DNA from: Teredinibacter turnerae
Lineage (GTDB): Bacteria; Pseudomonadota; Gammaproteobacteria; Pseudomonadales; Cellvibrionaceae
Assembly (NCBI RefSeq): GCF_037935975.1
Contig: NZ_CP149817.1
Coordinates: 5,270,001 to 5,334,000, forward strand
Direction of reading: 5' to 3'
DNA length: 64,000 nt
Every line of letters starts with the position of its first letter. Position 1 is the stretch's first letter. The notes under the pieces are model-generated. The model saw only the letters and a program-made list of their open reading frames with translations, did not search any database and was not told the DNA's origin. Made by a program: the position numbers and the translations under genes. Shown here in pieces: positions 26,500-35,959 of the stretch.

Positions 26500-26973
26500 T
26501 TGATTAAACTTACTGTAAACGGCAAGTCATTGGAGTTGGATGCCGACCCCAATATGCCTCTGCTCTACGCGCTGCGCGATATCGCCGGAATGACCGGCAC
26601 CAAATTCGGTTGCGGTGTCGGCCAGTGCGGCGCCTGTACGGTGCACATCAACGGCAGTCCGACCCGCTCTTGTTTAACCCCTGTCTCGGCAGTTCAAGGT
26701 ACCAAAATCACGACGATTGAAGGCTTGGCTGACGGAGATACGCTGCATCCCTTGCAGCAGGCGTGGCTGGACAATTCGGTGCCCCAGTGCGGCTATTGCC
26801 AGAGCGGGCAACTGATGAGTGCGGCGGCGCTGCTGGCCGGCAACCCTTCTCCCTCTGATGCCGATATCGACACTGCGATGCAAGGCAATATCTGCCGCTG
26901 TGGTACCTACCCCCGTATTAAAAAAGCGATCAAACAGGCGGGTGTGCAGATTCAGGAGGTGAAACATGGTTAA
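26500..26973 (+). CDS. [2Fe-2S] small subunit of a molybdenum hydroxylase (IorA-like)
   Basis: This 157-residue iron-sulfur subunit carries two [2Fe-2S] clusters. The plant-type cluster is in [17 protein letters not shown] with RSCLTP; the second is [10 protein letters not shown] and [16 protein letters not shown]. This is the standard layout of small subunits of isoquinoline 1-oxidoreductase and related aldehyde dehydrogenases. The start is TTG at 26500, after an AAGGAG. Its stop overlaps the start of the large-subunit gene by eight bases. It passes electrons from the molybdenum site to a periplasmic or membrane acceptor. Confidence 0.93.
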   Translation: MIKLTVNGKSLELDADPNMPLLYALRDIAGMTGTKFGCGVGQCGACTVHINGSPTRSCLTPVSAVQGTKITTIEGLADGDTLHPLQQAWLDNSVPQCGYCQSGQLMSAAALLAGNPSPSDADIDTAMQGNICRCGTYPRIKKAIKQAGVQIQEVKHG

Positions 26974-29212
26974 TGTGGTGCAGTTGGATCGTCGGCGCCT
27001 GTTCAAAACAACCGGCTTGATCGGTAGCGCTCTGGTGTTGGGGGTGCAACCGTCACTGGGTTCTGCGGCGCCTGCAACCATGGCTAGCGCGCTTACCCTG
27101 TTTGTGAGTATTGCCTCCGATGGCAGGGTCACTATCGCCAGCCATCGCGCGGAAATGGGTCAGGGCATCAGTACCAGTACGCCGCAGATGATTGCCGATG
27201 AACTGGAGGTGGACTGGGACAAGGTCGAGGTGGTGCTGGCGCCGGGTAACAGCGGCTTTGGCGATCAGAGCACAGGCGGTTCCGCGTCGATTCGCGAGTA
27301 CTTCGAGGATATTCGCCGCGCTGGTGCGGTGGTGCGCGAAATGCTCAAGCAGGCCGCCGCCCAGCAGTGGGGTGTGGCCGTTAGCGAGGTCGCAGCGAAA
27401 GACCACGCAGTGGTGCACAAAGCATCAGGTAAAACACTGGGTTTCGGTGAACTCGCGGCAAAAGCGGCGAAATTGCCGGTACCGGATGCCGAATCCGTTA
27501 AGCTGAAAAATCCGGCGGACTTCAAATATATCGGCAAAGATTTTGGCATCCGCTTTCAAGACCAGATCGTTACCGGCCGTGCCAAGTACGCGCAGGATAT
27601 CCAGCGCGAAGGCATGCTGGTCGCCAGTATTGAGCGACCGCCCGTGGTGTTGGGCAAGGTGAAAAGTTTCGACGCCAGCGATGCGAAGAAGGTGCCTGGG
27701 GTGGTGGATGTGGTGCGCCTCAAAGATCGCGGTGCGCCGATGAACACTCGCCCGGTGGGTGGTGTAGCGGTACTGGCAACTAATACTTGGGCTGCTCATG
27801 AAGGCCGCAAAAAACTAAAGGTGACCTGGGATCTGGGCCCGAACGCGAGCCACAATACCGACAGCTACACACAAGAGCTGATTGATGGCGTTGAAAAGCA
27901 AGGCATTGCCGTGCGTACAGCTGGCGATGTTTACGCCCACAAGTACGACGCTGCTAACACCGTTGAAGCGACCTACGTTGTGCCTTATCACCACCATATG
28001 ATGATGGAAACTCCATCCGCCACGGCCTGGCTTGAAGGCGATAAGTGTGTGGTGTGGACGGGCAGCCAGACCCCGCAGTGGGGGCAGGCGCTGATTTGTC
28101 AGGAACTGGGTTGGGACCCGAAAAAAGATACCGGCCGGGTGGAATTTAATCAGGTGCTAATGGGGGGCGCATTCGGTCGCAAAGGTAAAAACGATTTCGC
28201 AATTGAGGCCGTTGAGCTGACCAAGGCAACCGGCAAACCGGTGAAAGTGGTCTGGACGCGGGAAGATGATGTTAAGCATGGCTTCTACCACTCCATTGCA
28301 GCGAACTATTTTAAAGCAGAAGTGACGCCGAAAAAGAGCGCGGACTTCTGGGTCCAACGCGTGTTGCACCCGCAGATCGGCTGGATTTTTAATCCTGAAT
28401 CTGACCAGCCGGACACGGGTAATCTGTCGCAGAACTTTGCCGATCTGCCCTTCCAGCTCGATAACCTTAGCTGCGAAACCAACAAGGTTAAAACCCATTT
28501 GCGCATTGGCTGGTTCCGCGCGGTGCAAAACATTCACAATGCCTTTGCCCGGGGGTGTTTTGTGGATGAGCTGGCGGAAAAGGCGGGTATTTCCACGGCG
28601 CAAATGTGGTACAACCTGATTGGCGAGGACCGCACTGTAGACCCTGGCGCTGAAGGTTTTGAGGGTTGGAGCAACTACGGGCAAAACCCTAAACCCCAGT
28701 ACGCGCTGAAAACGGCGCGTATGAAGCATGTGCTTCGGGAAGTATTGCGCTTGTCCGGCGCCGAAAAAACGGTGGCGGACAACGAAGGCTGGGGTATAGC
28801 TTATGCCACCAGTTTCAATTCCTATGTTGCTGCAGCGACCAAAGTTCGGGTGGTCGGTAAAAAACTGACAGTGCTGGAAATGCACACGGCGATAGACACC
28901 GGAACCGTCATTACGCCAGACAGAGTGAAATCCCAGATGGAAGGCGCGATGATTATGGGCTTGAGTCTGGCGATCAGCGAGATCACCGTGCGCGACGGCG
29001 CGATTGTACAGAGCAATTTTCACGACTACCCGGTGGCACGTATGCCTCAGGTTCCGCCATTACATGCCCATATTATCGCCAGCGACGAAGCGCCAGGTGG
29101 CGTAGGTGAGCCGGGCCTGCCGCCGGTGTTGCCCAGCCTGGTGAATGCGATCTATCACGCGAGCGGACGGCGCATACGCCATATGCCGGTCACCCGCGAG
29201 CTGGAAGTGTAG
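26966..29212 (+). CDS. Molybdopterin large subunit of a xanthine-dehydrogenase-family hydroxylase (IorB-like)
   Basis: This 748-residue catalytic subunit begins with a twin-arginine signal ([20 protein letters not shown]), so the folded complex is probably exported to the periplasm, carrying the small subunit with it. Molybdopterin-binding blocks include [20 protein letters not shown], the [16 protein letters not shown] loop and, near the C-terminus, [20 protein letters not shown], where the Glu is the expected catalytic base. It lacks the FAD subunit found in xanthine dehydrogenase proper. Such pairs oxidise aldehydes or N-heterocycles. The substrate here is unknown; the position next to the xylan genes is suggestive but not proof. 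A strong terminator follows. Confidence 0.92.
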   Translation: MVNVVQLDRRRLFKTTGLIGSALVLGVQPSLGSAAPATMASALTLFVSIASDGRVTIASHRAEMGQGISTSTPQMIADELEVDWDKVEVVLAPGNSGFGDQSTGGSASIREYFEDIRRAGAVVREMLKQAAAQQWGVAVSEVAAKDHAVVHKASGKTLGFGELAAKAAKLPVPDAESVKLKNPADFKYIGKDFGIRFQDQIVTGRAKYAQDIQREGMLVASIERPPVVLGKVKSFDASDAKKVPGVVDVVRLKDRGAPMNTRPVGGVAVLATNTWAAHEGRKKLKVTWDLGPNASHNTDSYTQELIDGVEKQGIAVRTAGDVYAHKYDAANTVEATYVVPYHHHMMMETPSATAWLEGDKCVVWTGSQTPQWGQALICQELGWDPKKDTGRVEFNQVLMGGAFGRKGKNDFAIEAVELTKATGKPVKVVWTREDDVKHGFYHSIAANYFKAEVTPKKSADFWVQRVLHPQIGWIFNPESDQPDTGNLSQNFADLPFQLDNLSCETNKVKTHLRIGWFRAVQNIHNAFARGCFVDELAEKAGISTAQMWYNLIGEDRTVDPGAEGFEGWSNYGQNPKPQYALKTARMKHVLREVLRLSGAEKTVADNEGWGIAYATSFNSYVAAATKVRVVGKKLTVLEMHTAIDTGTVITPDRVKSQMEGAMIMGLSLAISEITVRDGAIVQSNFHDYPVARMPQVPPLHAHIIASDEAPGGVGEPGLPPVLPSLVNAIYHASGRRIRHMPVTRELEV

Positions 29213-29258
29213 TCTGAAGGGAAGCTGTAGCCCGCGGCTACAGTCAGCCACTTAAATG

Positions 29259-29286
29259 AAAAAGGCGCCGTTTTGGCGCCTTTTTT
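29259..29286 (+). terminator. Rho-independent terminator after the molybdenum hydroxylase pair
   Basis: A nine-base stem (AAAGGCGCC pairing with GGCGCCTTT) with a five-base loop is followed by a run of T. Adenines before the stem make it work on the minus strand as well, so it may serve the convergent ExoP-like gene. A second hairpin (CTGTAGCC/GGCTACAG, 29224-29242) lies just ahead. Confidence 0.92.
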
Positions 29287-29312
29287 AATCCCGTCAACAT
29301 CGTGTTGGTTGC

Positions 29313-29966
29313 CTATTCCTCATTGCAGCCAGGGAACCCTTTAGGTAAGCGTTCCAGGCGAATGTTGGCTATGGATAATTCCATTTTGCCTTCAGTGCTC
29401 AGCATAAATGGCGCTTTGATTTTGCTCAGGTCAAAGGTATCGCTTTTGAAGCAGTTCAGCGGCATCCAGAACAGGGACCACTCCCCTTTTTTGAACTCCC
29501 GTAGCTGGCGGGCGATGGAAACTTCCGCTCGGCAAGGGTAGCCGCAGTCCATGCCCAGTTGCACGTCCTTGCTGGGCTTCTGGTCAACCTTTACATCAAA
29601 CGCCAATGCGGTCAGGTCTTTGTACTTACTGAGATCCGTATCGGACCCGTACAGAGATACCACGCCTTTGGTTTTCTTACGCGCCCAGGTGACCTGAATA
29701 GCGTCGTTTTTGGCTTTGTAGTCGGTAGGCTTCATCTCGACTTTTTTGCCCTTGGACACAGCCGCGAAATCCTTGGCCTGGACGCCGCCCCAGTTATCCG
29801 GGTCGCTTACTGAGAAGCCGCGATAACCCACGCCTTGACCGTTAAAATAATAGAAAAAATCCGGATTGAGCTGCTGGCTATCGGCCGCCTGGGTTGCTGG
29901 TGCAAACCAGGTACTTGCCAAACTCAGTGCTGCAATCCAAAGGGCTTTTGTTGTAGTGCGAATCAT
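29313..29966 (-). CDS. Secreted ExoP-like galactose-binding-fold protein
   Basis: The exported protein has 217 residues. ATG at 29964-29966 has GGAGG seven bases upstream, and the signal peptide ends near ATQAA. The mature domain resembles the ExoP/GH3-C-terminal jelly-roll module: NDAIQVTWARKKTKGVVSLY, DLTALAFDVKVDQ, LGMDCGYPCRAEV with a Cys pair, and WSLFWMPLNCFKS. In many marine polysaccharide degraders this domain is fused to GH3 beta-glucosidases; here it stands alone with no catalytic domain. It may bind glycans at the cell surface or in the periplasm. It is transcribed towards the terminator at 29259, downstream of the GH43-like gene, and may belong to the same minus-strand unit. Confidence 0.7.
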   Translation of the reverse strand: MIRTTTKALWIAALSLASTWFAPATQAADSQQLNPDFFYYFNGQGVGYRGFSVSDPDNWGGVQAKDFAAVSKGKKVEMKPTDYKAKNDAIQVTWARKKTKGVVSLYGSDTDLSKYKDLTALAFDVKVDQKPSKDVQLGMDCGYPCRAEVSIARQLREFKKGEWSLFWMPLNCFKSDTFDLSKIKAPFMLSTEGKMELSIANIRLERLPKGFPGCNEE

Positions 29967-30036
29967 GGTCACGCCTCCGCTTGTTATGTTGGTAGTGTTA
30001 TTTTAAGCCCGCGGGTTATCCGAGACTGGCGCGAGC

Positions 30037-31092
30037 CTAGTCGCCCAAAAAGGTGTCGATGGTAGCAATGCTGCCATCGGCCCGATGGACAAGTTCAGTC
30101 ATTTTGGGGCTGCGCAGGTGGTCCTGTCCGGACAGCCCGATGTCGTGGTAAAACAGGTACCATTTGCCGTTAAATTCAGTAATGGCGTGTTGGGTGGTAT
30201 TGCCGGTTACCGCCTCTACAAGCTTGCCCTGCCAGCGAAAAGGCCCGTACGGATTGTTGCTGGTGGCGTACTGGATCAGGTTGGTGTCGCCGGTGGACCA
30301 GCTCAGGTAATAGGTGTTGTGGTATTTGTGCACCCAGGTGCCCCCGCCGAAACGCCGCTCTGTATCTCCAAAATTCACCAGGTTGCCGGTATCGTCTTGC
30401 AGTGCGATCTCCGTCAGCGGGTGCTCTAACGAAACCATATCCGGATTGAGCTTGGCCATGCGCGGCATCAACGTTGGTGAACGCGGCTGTGGATAGTTAT
30501 CGGCGGCGAGATAGCTGTCGCCCAGCCAGCGCTGTAATTGGCCGTCGCCAATACCGCCCAGATACAGGTAATAAGATCCGTCGTCATCTTCAAAAATGCA
30601 GGGATCAACACTGTAGCTGCCTGCGATAGGTTCGGGCCTGGGTTGGAATGGGCCTGCCGGGTCGTCTGCGGTGGCGACGCCGATGCGGAATACGCCGCGG
30701 TCATCCTCGGCAGGAAAATACAGGTAGAAAGTGCCGTCGCGCTCAATGGCGTCCGGTGCGCCCAGGCGATCGCGGGCCCAGGGCACATCACCGACATGCA
30801 TAATCGGACCGTCGTGGCGAATGTCGCCTCCCACTGCGCTCATGGAGAAAACGTGATAATCCACATGTTCGGGCTTGCCGGAAGCCTCTTCGCCATCGTG
30901 AGTGGGATAGACATACAGACGTCCGTCAAAAACCCGTGCTGAAGGCGCACCGGCGTAGATGTCGGTGATCAGTGGTGCGCTGATGTAATCGCTGTCTTTG
31001 ATATCGGAGGTACTGGGGGGAACATCCTCGGTTGCCCTGTCGCAACTGACCAGACCAATAAGGCTTACGCTGAGAAGAGTCCTTTTAATCAT
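30037..31092 (-). CDS. GH43-like lipoprotein that seems to lack catalytic base and acid
   Basis: The 351-residue lipoprotein (lipobox LVSC at 14-17) starts at ATG 31090-31092. Its five-bladed fold is clear: ARVFDGRLYVYPTHD, DAIERDGTFYLYFPA, SVDPCIFEDDDGSYYLYLGG, HKYHNTYYLSWSTGDT and NGKWYLFYHD. In relatives the general base is the Asp of an (A)DPSA motif; here the motif reads GAPSA, with Ala49 in that place. The acid is usually a Glu in F-x-E-x-x-W; here the stretch is FGGGTW, with Gly250. Only the pKa-modulating Asp163 (VDP) is kept. It may be a carbohydrate-binding pseudoenzyme, or it may use other residues. It sits downstream of the GH115 gene on the same strand. Confidence 0.8.
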   Translation of the reverse strand: MIKRTLLSVSLIGLVSCDRATEDVPPSTSDIKDSDYISAPLITDIYAGAPSARVFDGRLYVYPTHDGEEASGKPEHVDYHVFSMSAVGGDIRHDGPIMHVGDVPWARDRLGAPDAIERDGTFYLYFPAEDDRGVFRIGVATADDPAGPFQPRPEPIAGSYSVDPCIFEDDDGSYYLYLGGIGDGQLQRWLGDSYLAADNYPQPRSPTLMPRMAKLNPDMVSLEHPLTEIALQDDTGNLVNFGDTERRFGGGTWVHKYHNTYYLSWSTGDTNLIQYATSNNPYGPFRWQGKLVEAVTGNTTQHAITEFNGKWYLFYHDIGLSGQDHLRSPKMTELVHRADGSIATIDTFLGD

Positions 31093-31309
31093 TGTCGAGT
31101 GTCTTATTGTTATGGCGGATACAAACGCCAATTAAAGCAGATTTATAGTCGGTACCCAACGGGGAATCCGACCGCCCTGGTCTAAATTTGATCGGGCTCA
31201 GCGAGAAAGTTCACACTGCAAGTATAGGTGGGATTGGCGGAATAGCCCGCCAGTTTGAGAGGACAGCGCGCAAGCCCCGAGGCAAAACGCGCTGTGCAGA
31301 AGGCGGTGC

Positions 31310-34201
31310 CTACTTACGTGGGCTTTCCTGTGGACCCAGGTAGCTGGGTTTCAGGCCGCCCGTATCAATCATGATTTTCTGGAAGGTGACCGCCGGGTCC
31401 ACCATATAAATACGCAGTTTTGTGCGGCCGGGTTCTGCCACTGTATGCCGGCTGGTACTGATGCGGCGGTTGTCGGAAACAACCTTACCCCACGCACCAT
31501 CGGTGCCATTAAAGCCTTCGAGGAAATCCACCACTTGCGGCTTTTCGTCGCCGAGTGCGATAGCGTAACGCAAGCCGCGACCCGGGAAAATGGGCCAGCT
31601 GGGCGCCATGACCAGATTGACATCAAACTCCCCTTTAGTGAAGAAAGTGAGGTCGTACTCCAGGTAGGGCGCCTCTGTTACATCGTCGAAAACCTGGTCG
31701 GTAACCGGTAGCGGCGTCATGCCGCTGTGAGTGTGACCGTAACCGGGGATCTCGGTCCAGGCGATACCCTTGCTGGCGCTACCGCGACTGGCATTGGCGG
31801 CTTCAATGGCAATATAGCCGTCGGCTTCAAGAAAGCCTTTGGCACGACGCTGCACTGATTTGTTGGGTTTGTAGGCGCTTACTGTTATACGCGCGCGGTT
31901 CCAACTGGGCCCTTTGGCACCAATGCTGCCGGTGGACGTACCTTCTGGCAGCTTTTTCCAGTCGATGGAAACAGTAATGCGCTCGGTGCCCTTGGTTTTG
32001 CCTTCAGTTTTACTCAACTTGATCCAGTCGTCGCTGGGCGTGAGTTTGTACCCGAATTCGCGCGTACCCCGGTTGTAAACGTCGAGCCAGCGCGATTCTT
32101 GCCCGTTTTGGTCGAACGCCAACGTCTGGCCGCCGTTGTCTGGCCAGATCTTGGGGTTGCCCTCCACGGCAATACTCATTTCTGCGTAGTTGCCTGGCAT
32201 ATAATCGTAAGTTACCGGCATCTGGTCCCCTTCCGGGTTGTTCCAGTTGGTGTAACCGATGTGAGGCTGGTTCATGAAGTTGTTCCACTTGCCGCCGTTG
32301 ATGCTGTGATATTTGTCCTTCAGTGCGGCATCCTGGGCGAACAGGTCCAGGGCTTTCTCTGCATAGTTATTCGCATTGTTGCGACTTTGATTCGCATACA
32401 AGCGGTTTTCACCTACAGCGATGTTCAGCAGCGTGACGGTCGCGGTGGCTTTAACCGGGTGCAATACCAGCTGGAAGTATGCGTCTTGCTTGTCAGCAGG
32501 AATTTTTTTCGCCAGCGCTTCGGCGCGAGCGACCAGATCTTCCAATTCTCCTTTTACTCGTTCTGCTTCGCGGTAGTTGAGCAGGTTATAGGTGTCGGGC
32601 TTGATCAACTCTGGTTTGCGGCGGCCACTATGGCGGGTGTAACCACTCACTAGCGCTTCGATTTCAGATGCGTACTCCGGGCCAAATTCACGCTCCGCCC
32701 AAAGTCGACCGAACTCCTGCAAGCGTGTCTGGGGCCAGCGTTCCGGGTCCCAGGCCATGCGCAGGAAGAACTCGATGGGAAACTCCATCGGCTTAAGGTC
32801 GCCCACATTGGTGATCCAGATTTTATTGGCCTCGTAGTTGTACGCCAGATTCATCTGCTCCCAAATACGGGAGATGGGCGTATTGTTAATCCAGCGGTAG
32901 GATACCGGGCCGCCCACATAATCGAAGTGATAGTAAACTCCAGCGCCGCCGCTGCGCTTGCGTTCTTCCGGGGTTGGCAGGCGGCGGATATTGCCCCAGT
33001 TATCGTCGGTCCACAGCAGGATGACATCGTCAGGGACGCGCATGCCTTTTTCGTAGTAAGCCTGCACTTCTTTGTATAGACACCATACCTGCGGCACTTC
33101 CTCGAGCGGTTGGTCGGTGAAAACATTGCCGAGAATTTCGCGCTGATCGTGCACAATTTTTTCCAGCAGCCCGATGTTTTCCCCTTCGCTCATGGGCTTA
33201 TCTTCCTGACCGCGCATGCCGAGCGTGTAAATACTCTCGTAGTCTTTGTTGCGCTTGGCGCCGTCGACCCAGAAGTCGTACAGGTTTTCGGGGTTTGTGG
33301 AGTATTCCCACACGCCCTTGCCGTGACGGTTCCACTCTTTGTCGGCGCGCATCATGGGCTCGTGGTGGGATGTACTCATGACGATCCCGTACTCGTCGGC
33401 GAGAATCATATTCTGCGGATCGTCGTCCGCGAAGGCGTTGTTCCACATGGCCGGCCACAGGAAGTTCGCCTTCAGGCGCAACAGCAGCTCAAACACTTTT
33501 ACGTAAAACTCGTGGGTGTAGTTGCCGTGATTGGCCGCTACCCAGCTGGACAGCGCAGGTGCTTCGTCGTTGAGGAAAATTCCGCGGTATTTCACTTTGG
33601 GGGCATCTTGAACGCGCGTCTTTTTCAGCACGTAGAGCGCTTCTTTCTGTTCCGTTGGCACGTCTGCCCAGTAGTACCAGGGAGACACGCCAATTTGCTC
33701 GGACAAATCGTAGATGCCGTAAATCGTGCCGCGTTTGTCTGCACCGGCAATGACGAGTGCGCGGTCGACACCGGGAAGTGGATTATTGACCACTTCCAGA
33801 TGATAGGCATCCCATTTACTGGCGATGCGACTGGGGTCGATGACCTTATCCGCGATTAACTTGTCGATAACCGGGCTTTTGCCAATGGTGCCAATAATGA
33901 CGGCCTGACCTTTCAGGGTGCTGGCGTCGTCAACAACGTTGGGCTTTTTGCCAGTGACGCGCTCGATGTCTGACTGCAGATCGCCGGCTGCACGGACGAC
34001 GCCTTTGAAATCGCCGTTATCCACAAAGAGTGTGGCTTGTTGCTTGTCATCGACCAGTACCAGAGAACCCCGTTTGGGGTTCTGTGTGATATAGCTGGGT
34101 TCACCGAGTGATGCCCAGCTGCTGGTCGACCAGAAACTGGAAAAGAAAATAAAACATAGACAGGCTTTTAACCAAAGCCTGATGCGTGTACTTGCCACCA
34201 T
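31310..34201 (-). CDS. GH115 xylan alpha-1,2-glucuronidase
   Basis: This exported enzyme of about 963 residues starts at ATG 34199-34201, with TAGGAGC upstream; the open frame to 34288 lacks a start signal. A signal peptide (LKACLCFIFFSSFWSTSSWA) is followed by an N-terminal domain, the TIM barrel with KYRGIFLNDEAPALSSWVA, LRLKANFLWPAMWNNAF and the DVILLWTDDNWGNIRRLPTP block, and C-terminal beta-rich modules ending near residue 960. These are GH115 hallmarks; family members remove (4-O-methyl-)glucuronic acid from intact xylan. It would clear side chains for the divergent GH10 xylanase. Regulation is probably shared through the roughly 500-base region between the two genes. Confidence 0.95.
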   Translation of the reverse strand: MVASTRIRLWLKACLCFIFFSSFWSTSSWASLGEPSYITQNPKRGSLVLVDDKQQATLFVDNGDFKGVVRAAGDLQSDIERVTGKKPNVVDDASTLKGQAVIIGTIGKSPVIDKLIADKVIDPSRIASKWDAYHLEVVNNPLPGVDRALVIAGADKRGTIYGIYDLSEQIGVSPWYYWADVPTEQKEALYVLKKTRVQDAPKVKYRGIFLNDEAPALSSWVAANHGNYTHEFYVKVFELLLRLKANFLWPAMWNNAFADDDPQNMILADEYGIVMSTSHHEPMMRADKEWNRHGKGVWEYSTNPENLYDFWVDGAKRNKDYESIYTLGMRGQEDKPMSEGENIGLLEKIVHDQREILGNVFTDQPLEEVPQVWCLYKEVQAYYEKGMRVPDDVILLWTDDNWGNIRRLPTPEERKRSGGAGVYYHFDYVGGPVSYRWINNTPISRIWEQMNLAYNYEANKIWITNVGDLKPMEFPIEFFLRMAWDPERWPQTRLQEFGRLWAEREFGPEYASEIEALVSGYTRHSGRRKPELIKPDTYNLLNYREAERVKGELEDLVARAEALAKKIPADKQDAYFQLVLHPVKATATVTLLNIAVGENRLYANQSRNNANNYAEKALDLFAQDAALKDKYHSINGGKWNNFMNQPHIGYTNWNNPEGDQMPVTYDYMPGNYAEMSIAVEGNPKIWPDNGGQTLAFDQNGQESRWLDVYNRGTREFGYKLTPSDDWIKLSKTEGKTKGTERITVSIDWKKLPEGTSTGSIGAKGPSWNRARITVSAYKPNKSVQRRAKGFLEADGYIAIEAANASRGSASKGIAWTEIPGYGHTHSGMTPLPVTDQVFDDVTEAPYLEYDLTFFTKGEFDVNLVMAPSWPIFPGRGLRYAIALGDEKPQVVDFLEGFNGTDGAWGKVVSDNRRISTSRHTVAEPGRTKLRIYMVDPAVTFQKIMIDTGGLKPSYLGPQESPRK

Positions 34202-34699
34202 TATTATGCTCCTAAGGCATTTTACTGCGAGAGAGTCGGGGTAAGGGTTGATTGACCGGGCTCGGTTCACACCCTGGTGCGTGCCCACCGTGCCCTTGTT
34301 ATTCTGCTTTAAGCGTCAAATTAGGCGGAGCATCATATAACATGGCTTGCTCCTGCCTGGCGGGGAAGAACCCTGGTCCGCCAGCAAATTTTTTCCAACG
34401 TTAAGCCTAGCCCAAAAAACGCTGCGATAAAGCTGCGAACGCCAAACAGGTTAATTTACCCGCGTGTTGTATACAAGTATCAACCGACGTTGATAAGGCC
34501 AGGGCGAATGTTGGGGCGGTGCGAATCAAGCACTCGATCACACCCTGGAGGGGCCTGTATCGCGGATCTAATGGTTTTATTGACTATAACTAATTTATAT
34601 GCGAATCTGGTTAATCTTTAACCAAGCGCCTACACTGTCTAACCAATCGCGTTAGCGTCGCTTATCAAGTCAGGATTATTGTTGTACCTGGAGTCTCCT
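34202..34699. promoter_or_regulatory. Divergent control region between GH115 and GH10 genes
   Basis: These 498 bases hold no gene. Rightward for the GH10 gene I see TTGACT at 34580-34585, a 17-base spacer and GAATCT at 34603-34608. Directly after comes the inverted repeat TGGTTAATCTTTAACCA (34608-34624), placed where a repressor would block transcription. Further left, TTGTATACAA (34467-34476) matches the shape of GntR/FadR-type operators (TTGT..ACAA), a group that includes hexuronate regulators. The leftward promoter for GH115 is not obvious. Confidence 0.5.
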
Positions 34700-35893
34700 T
34701 TGAAGGCCTTTATTTGTCCCCCCCTCGCTGTTAAATCAGCAGTGTTTGCTTTTATTCTATCTGTACTTGCCGGGTGCGGTGGCAGCGGTAAAACCACCGT
34801 GCCAGTGCCGGAAAACCCGGTGGTAACGCCAACCCCGGCACCGGAGCCAACACCGACCCCGGTGCCGACGCCGGAAATCACCGTCGAACATCTACACAGC
34901 CTGGCGGATATGCCAATCGGGGTTGCCGTGGAAGCGGGTGGCGCTATTAACTCCATTCTCACCAGTGCGCCGCGGCAGGCCATTGTTGAAGCGCATTTCG
35001 ATACGGTTACACCGGAAAATATTATGAAGCCGTTCCTTCTGCACCCGCAACAGGATACGTACGATTTTGGCGATGCGGATGATCTGATGGACTACACCGT
35101 CGCGCAGGGGCTGGCGGTACACGGGCATGTGTTGATCTGGCACGCGCAACAGCCAGACTGGATCAATAGCTTCGCCGGTACCCAGACCGAATGGCAGGCG
35201 ATGATGGATGATCACATCGTCACCATTGTTGAGCACTTCGCGCAGAATTACGACAATGTGGTGAGTTGGGATGTGGTAAACGAAGCCTTTCTGGACGGCG
35301 GCGGTTCGCAATTGCGCGATAGCGTATGGCGCCTGGGCGTGGGCGACGATTTCATCGCACGTGCTTTTACGTCGGCCCGCAGTGCCGCTGGGGCAAATGT
35401 GGACTTGTATTACAATGACTATGGCATGGAAAATAACGGATCAAAGCTGAACTCCATTCTCGCCATGGTGGATGACTTGCAGGCGAGCGCGGTGCCTATT
35501 GATGGTATCGGGTTCCAAATGCATGTGAATATGGACTACCCCGACGTGGGTACATTTAAACAGGCCCTGGCGAAAGTGGTCAGCCGTGGGTTGAAGGTGA
35601 AACTGACTGAGATGGATATCGCGCGCAGTACGCTCGATACTGACCGAATCAGCCAGTTGACGCCAGAAATGCAACTTGCGTTGGCTGACCGCTATAAAGC
35701 ACTGGTGAACGCGTATCTGGAAGCGGTGCCGGCTGCGTCGCGTGGCGGTATCACCGTGTGGGGGATTACCGATGCCGACAGCTGGTTAAATCGAAATACG
35801 AGCCGCCTGGAGTTTGGCGTGCTTTTTAATAGCGACTTTACGCCCAAGCCAGCACTGCAGGGATTTGCTGATGCCTTAATCGAGACGCCCTGA
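34700..35893 (+). CDS. GH10 endo-beta-1,4-xylanase lipoprotein
   Basis: This lipoprotein has about 397 residues; the lipobox is SVLAGC, followed by a Thr/Pro linker (about 30-60, PTPAPEPTPTPVPTP). The GH10 barrel fills the rest: VTPENIMKPFLLHPQQDTYD, HGHVLIWHAQQPDWI, the acid/base Glu in WDVVNEAFLDGG and the nucleophile Glu in KLTEMDIA. The start is TTG at 34700 with CTGGAG upstream; a TTG at 34679 is an alternative. It lacks CBM modules. It would cut the xylan backbone at the outer cell surface, making oligomers for the neighbouring GH43 and the TonB-dependent receptor. The next gene follows after 66 bases. Confidence 0.95.
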   Translation: MKAFICPPLAVKSAVFAFILSVLAGCGGSGKTTVPVPENPVVTPTPAPEPTPTPVPTPEITVEHLHSLADMPIGVAVEAGGAINSILTSAPRQAIVEAHFDTVTPENIMKPFLLHPQQDTYDFGDADDLMDYTVAQGLAVHGHVLIWHAQQPDWINSFAGTQTEWQAMMDDHIVTIVEHFAQNYDNVVSWDVVNEAFLDGGGSQLRDSVWRLGVGDDFIARAFTSARSAAGANVDLYYNDYGMENNGSKLNSILAMVDDLQASAVPIDGIGFQMHVNMDYPDVGTFKQALAKVVSRGLKVKLTEMDIARSTLDTDRISQLTPEMQLALADRYKALVNAYLEAVPAASRGGITVWGITDADSWLNRNTSRLEFGVLFNSDFTPKPALQGFADALIETP

Positions 35894-35959
35894 CGTCTGA
35901 GCGCCCAACAAAGGAACGCGATTGGGCGCTGTCAAACATAATAACAATAGGTAGAAAAG

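Noticed and set aside
28157-29023. Minus-strand frame of 288 codons opposite the molybdenum hydroxylase large subunit
   Set aside because: Antisense shadow; the sense protein has complete family motifs here.
33110-33859. Plus-strand frame of 249 codons opposite GH115
   Set aside because: Antisense shadow without start signal or family match.
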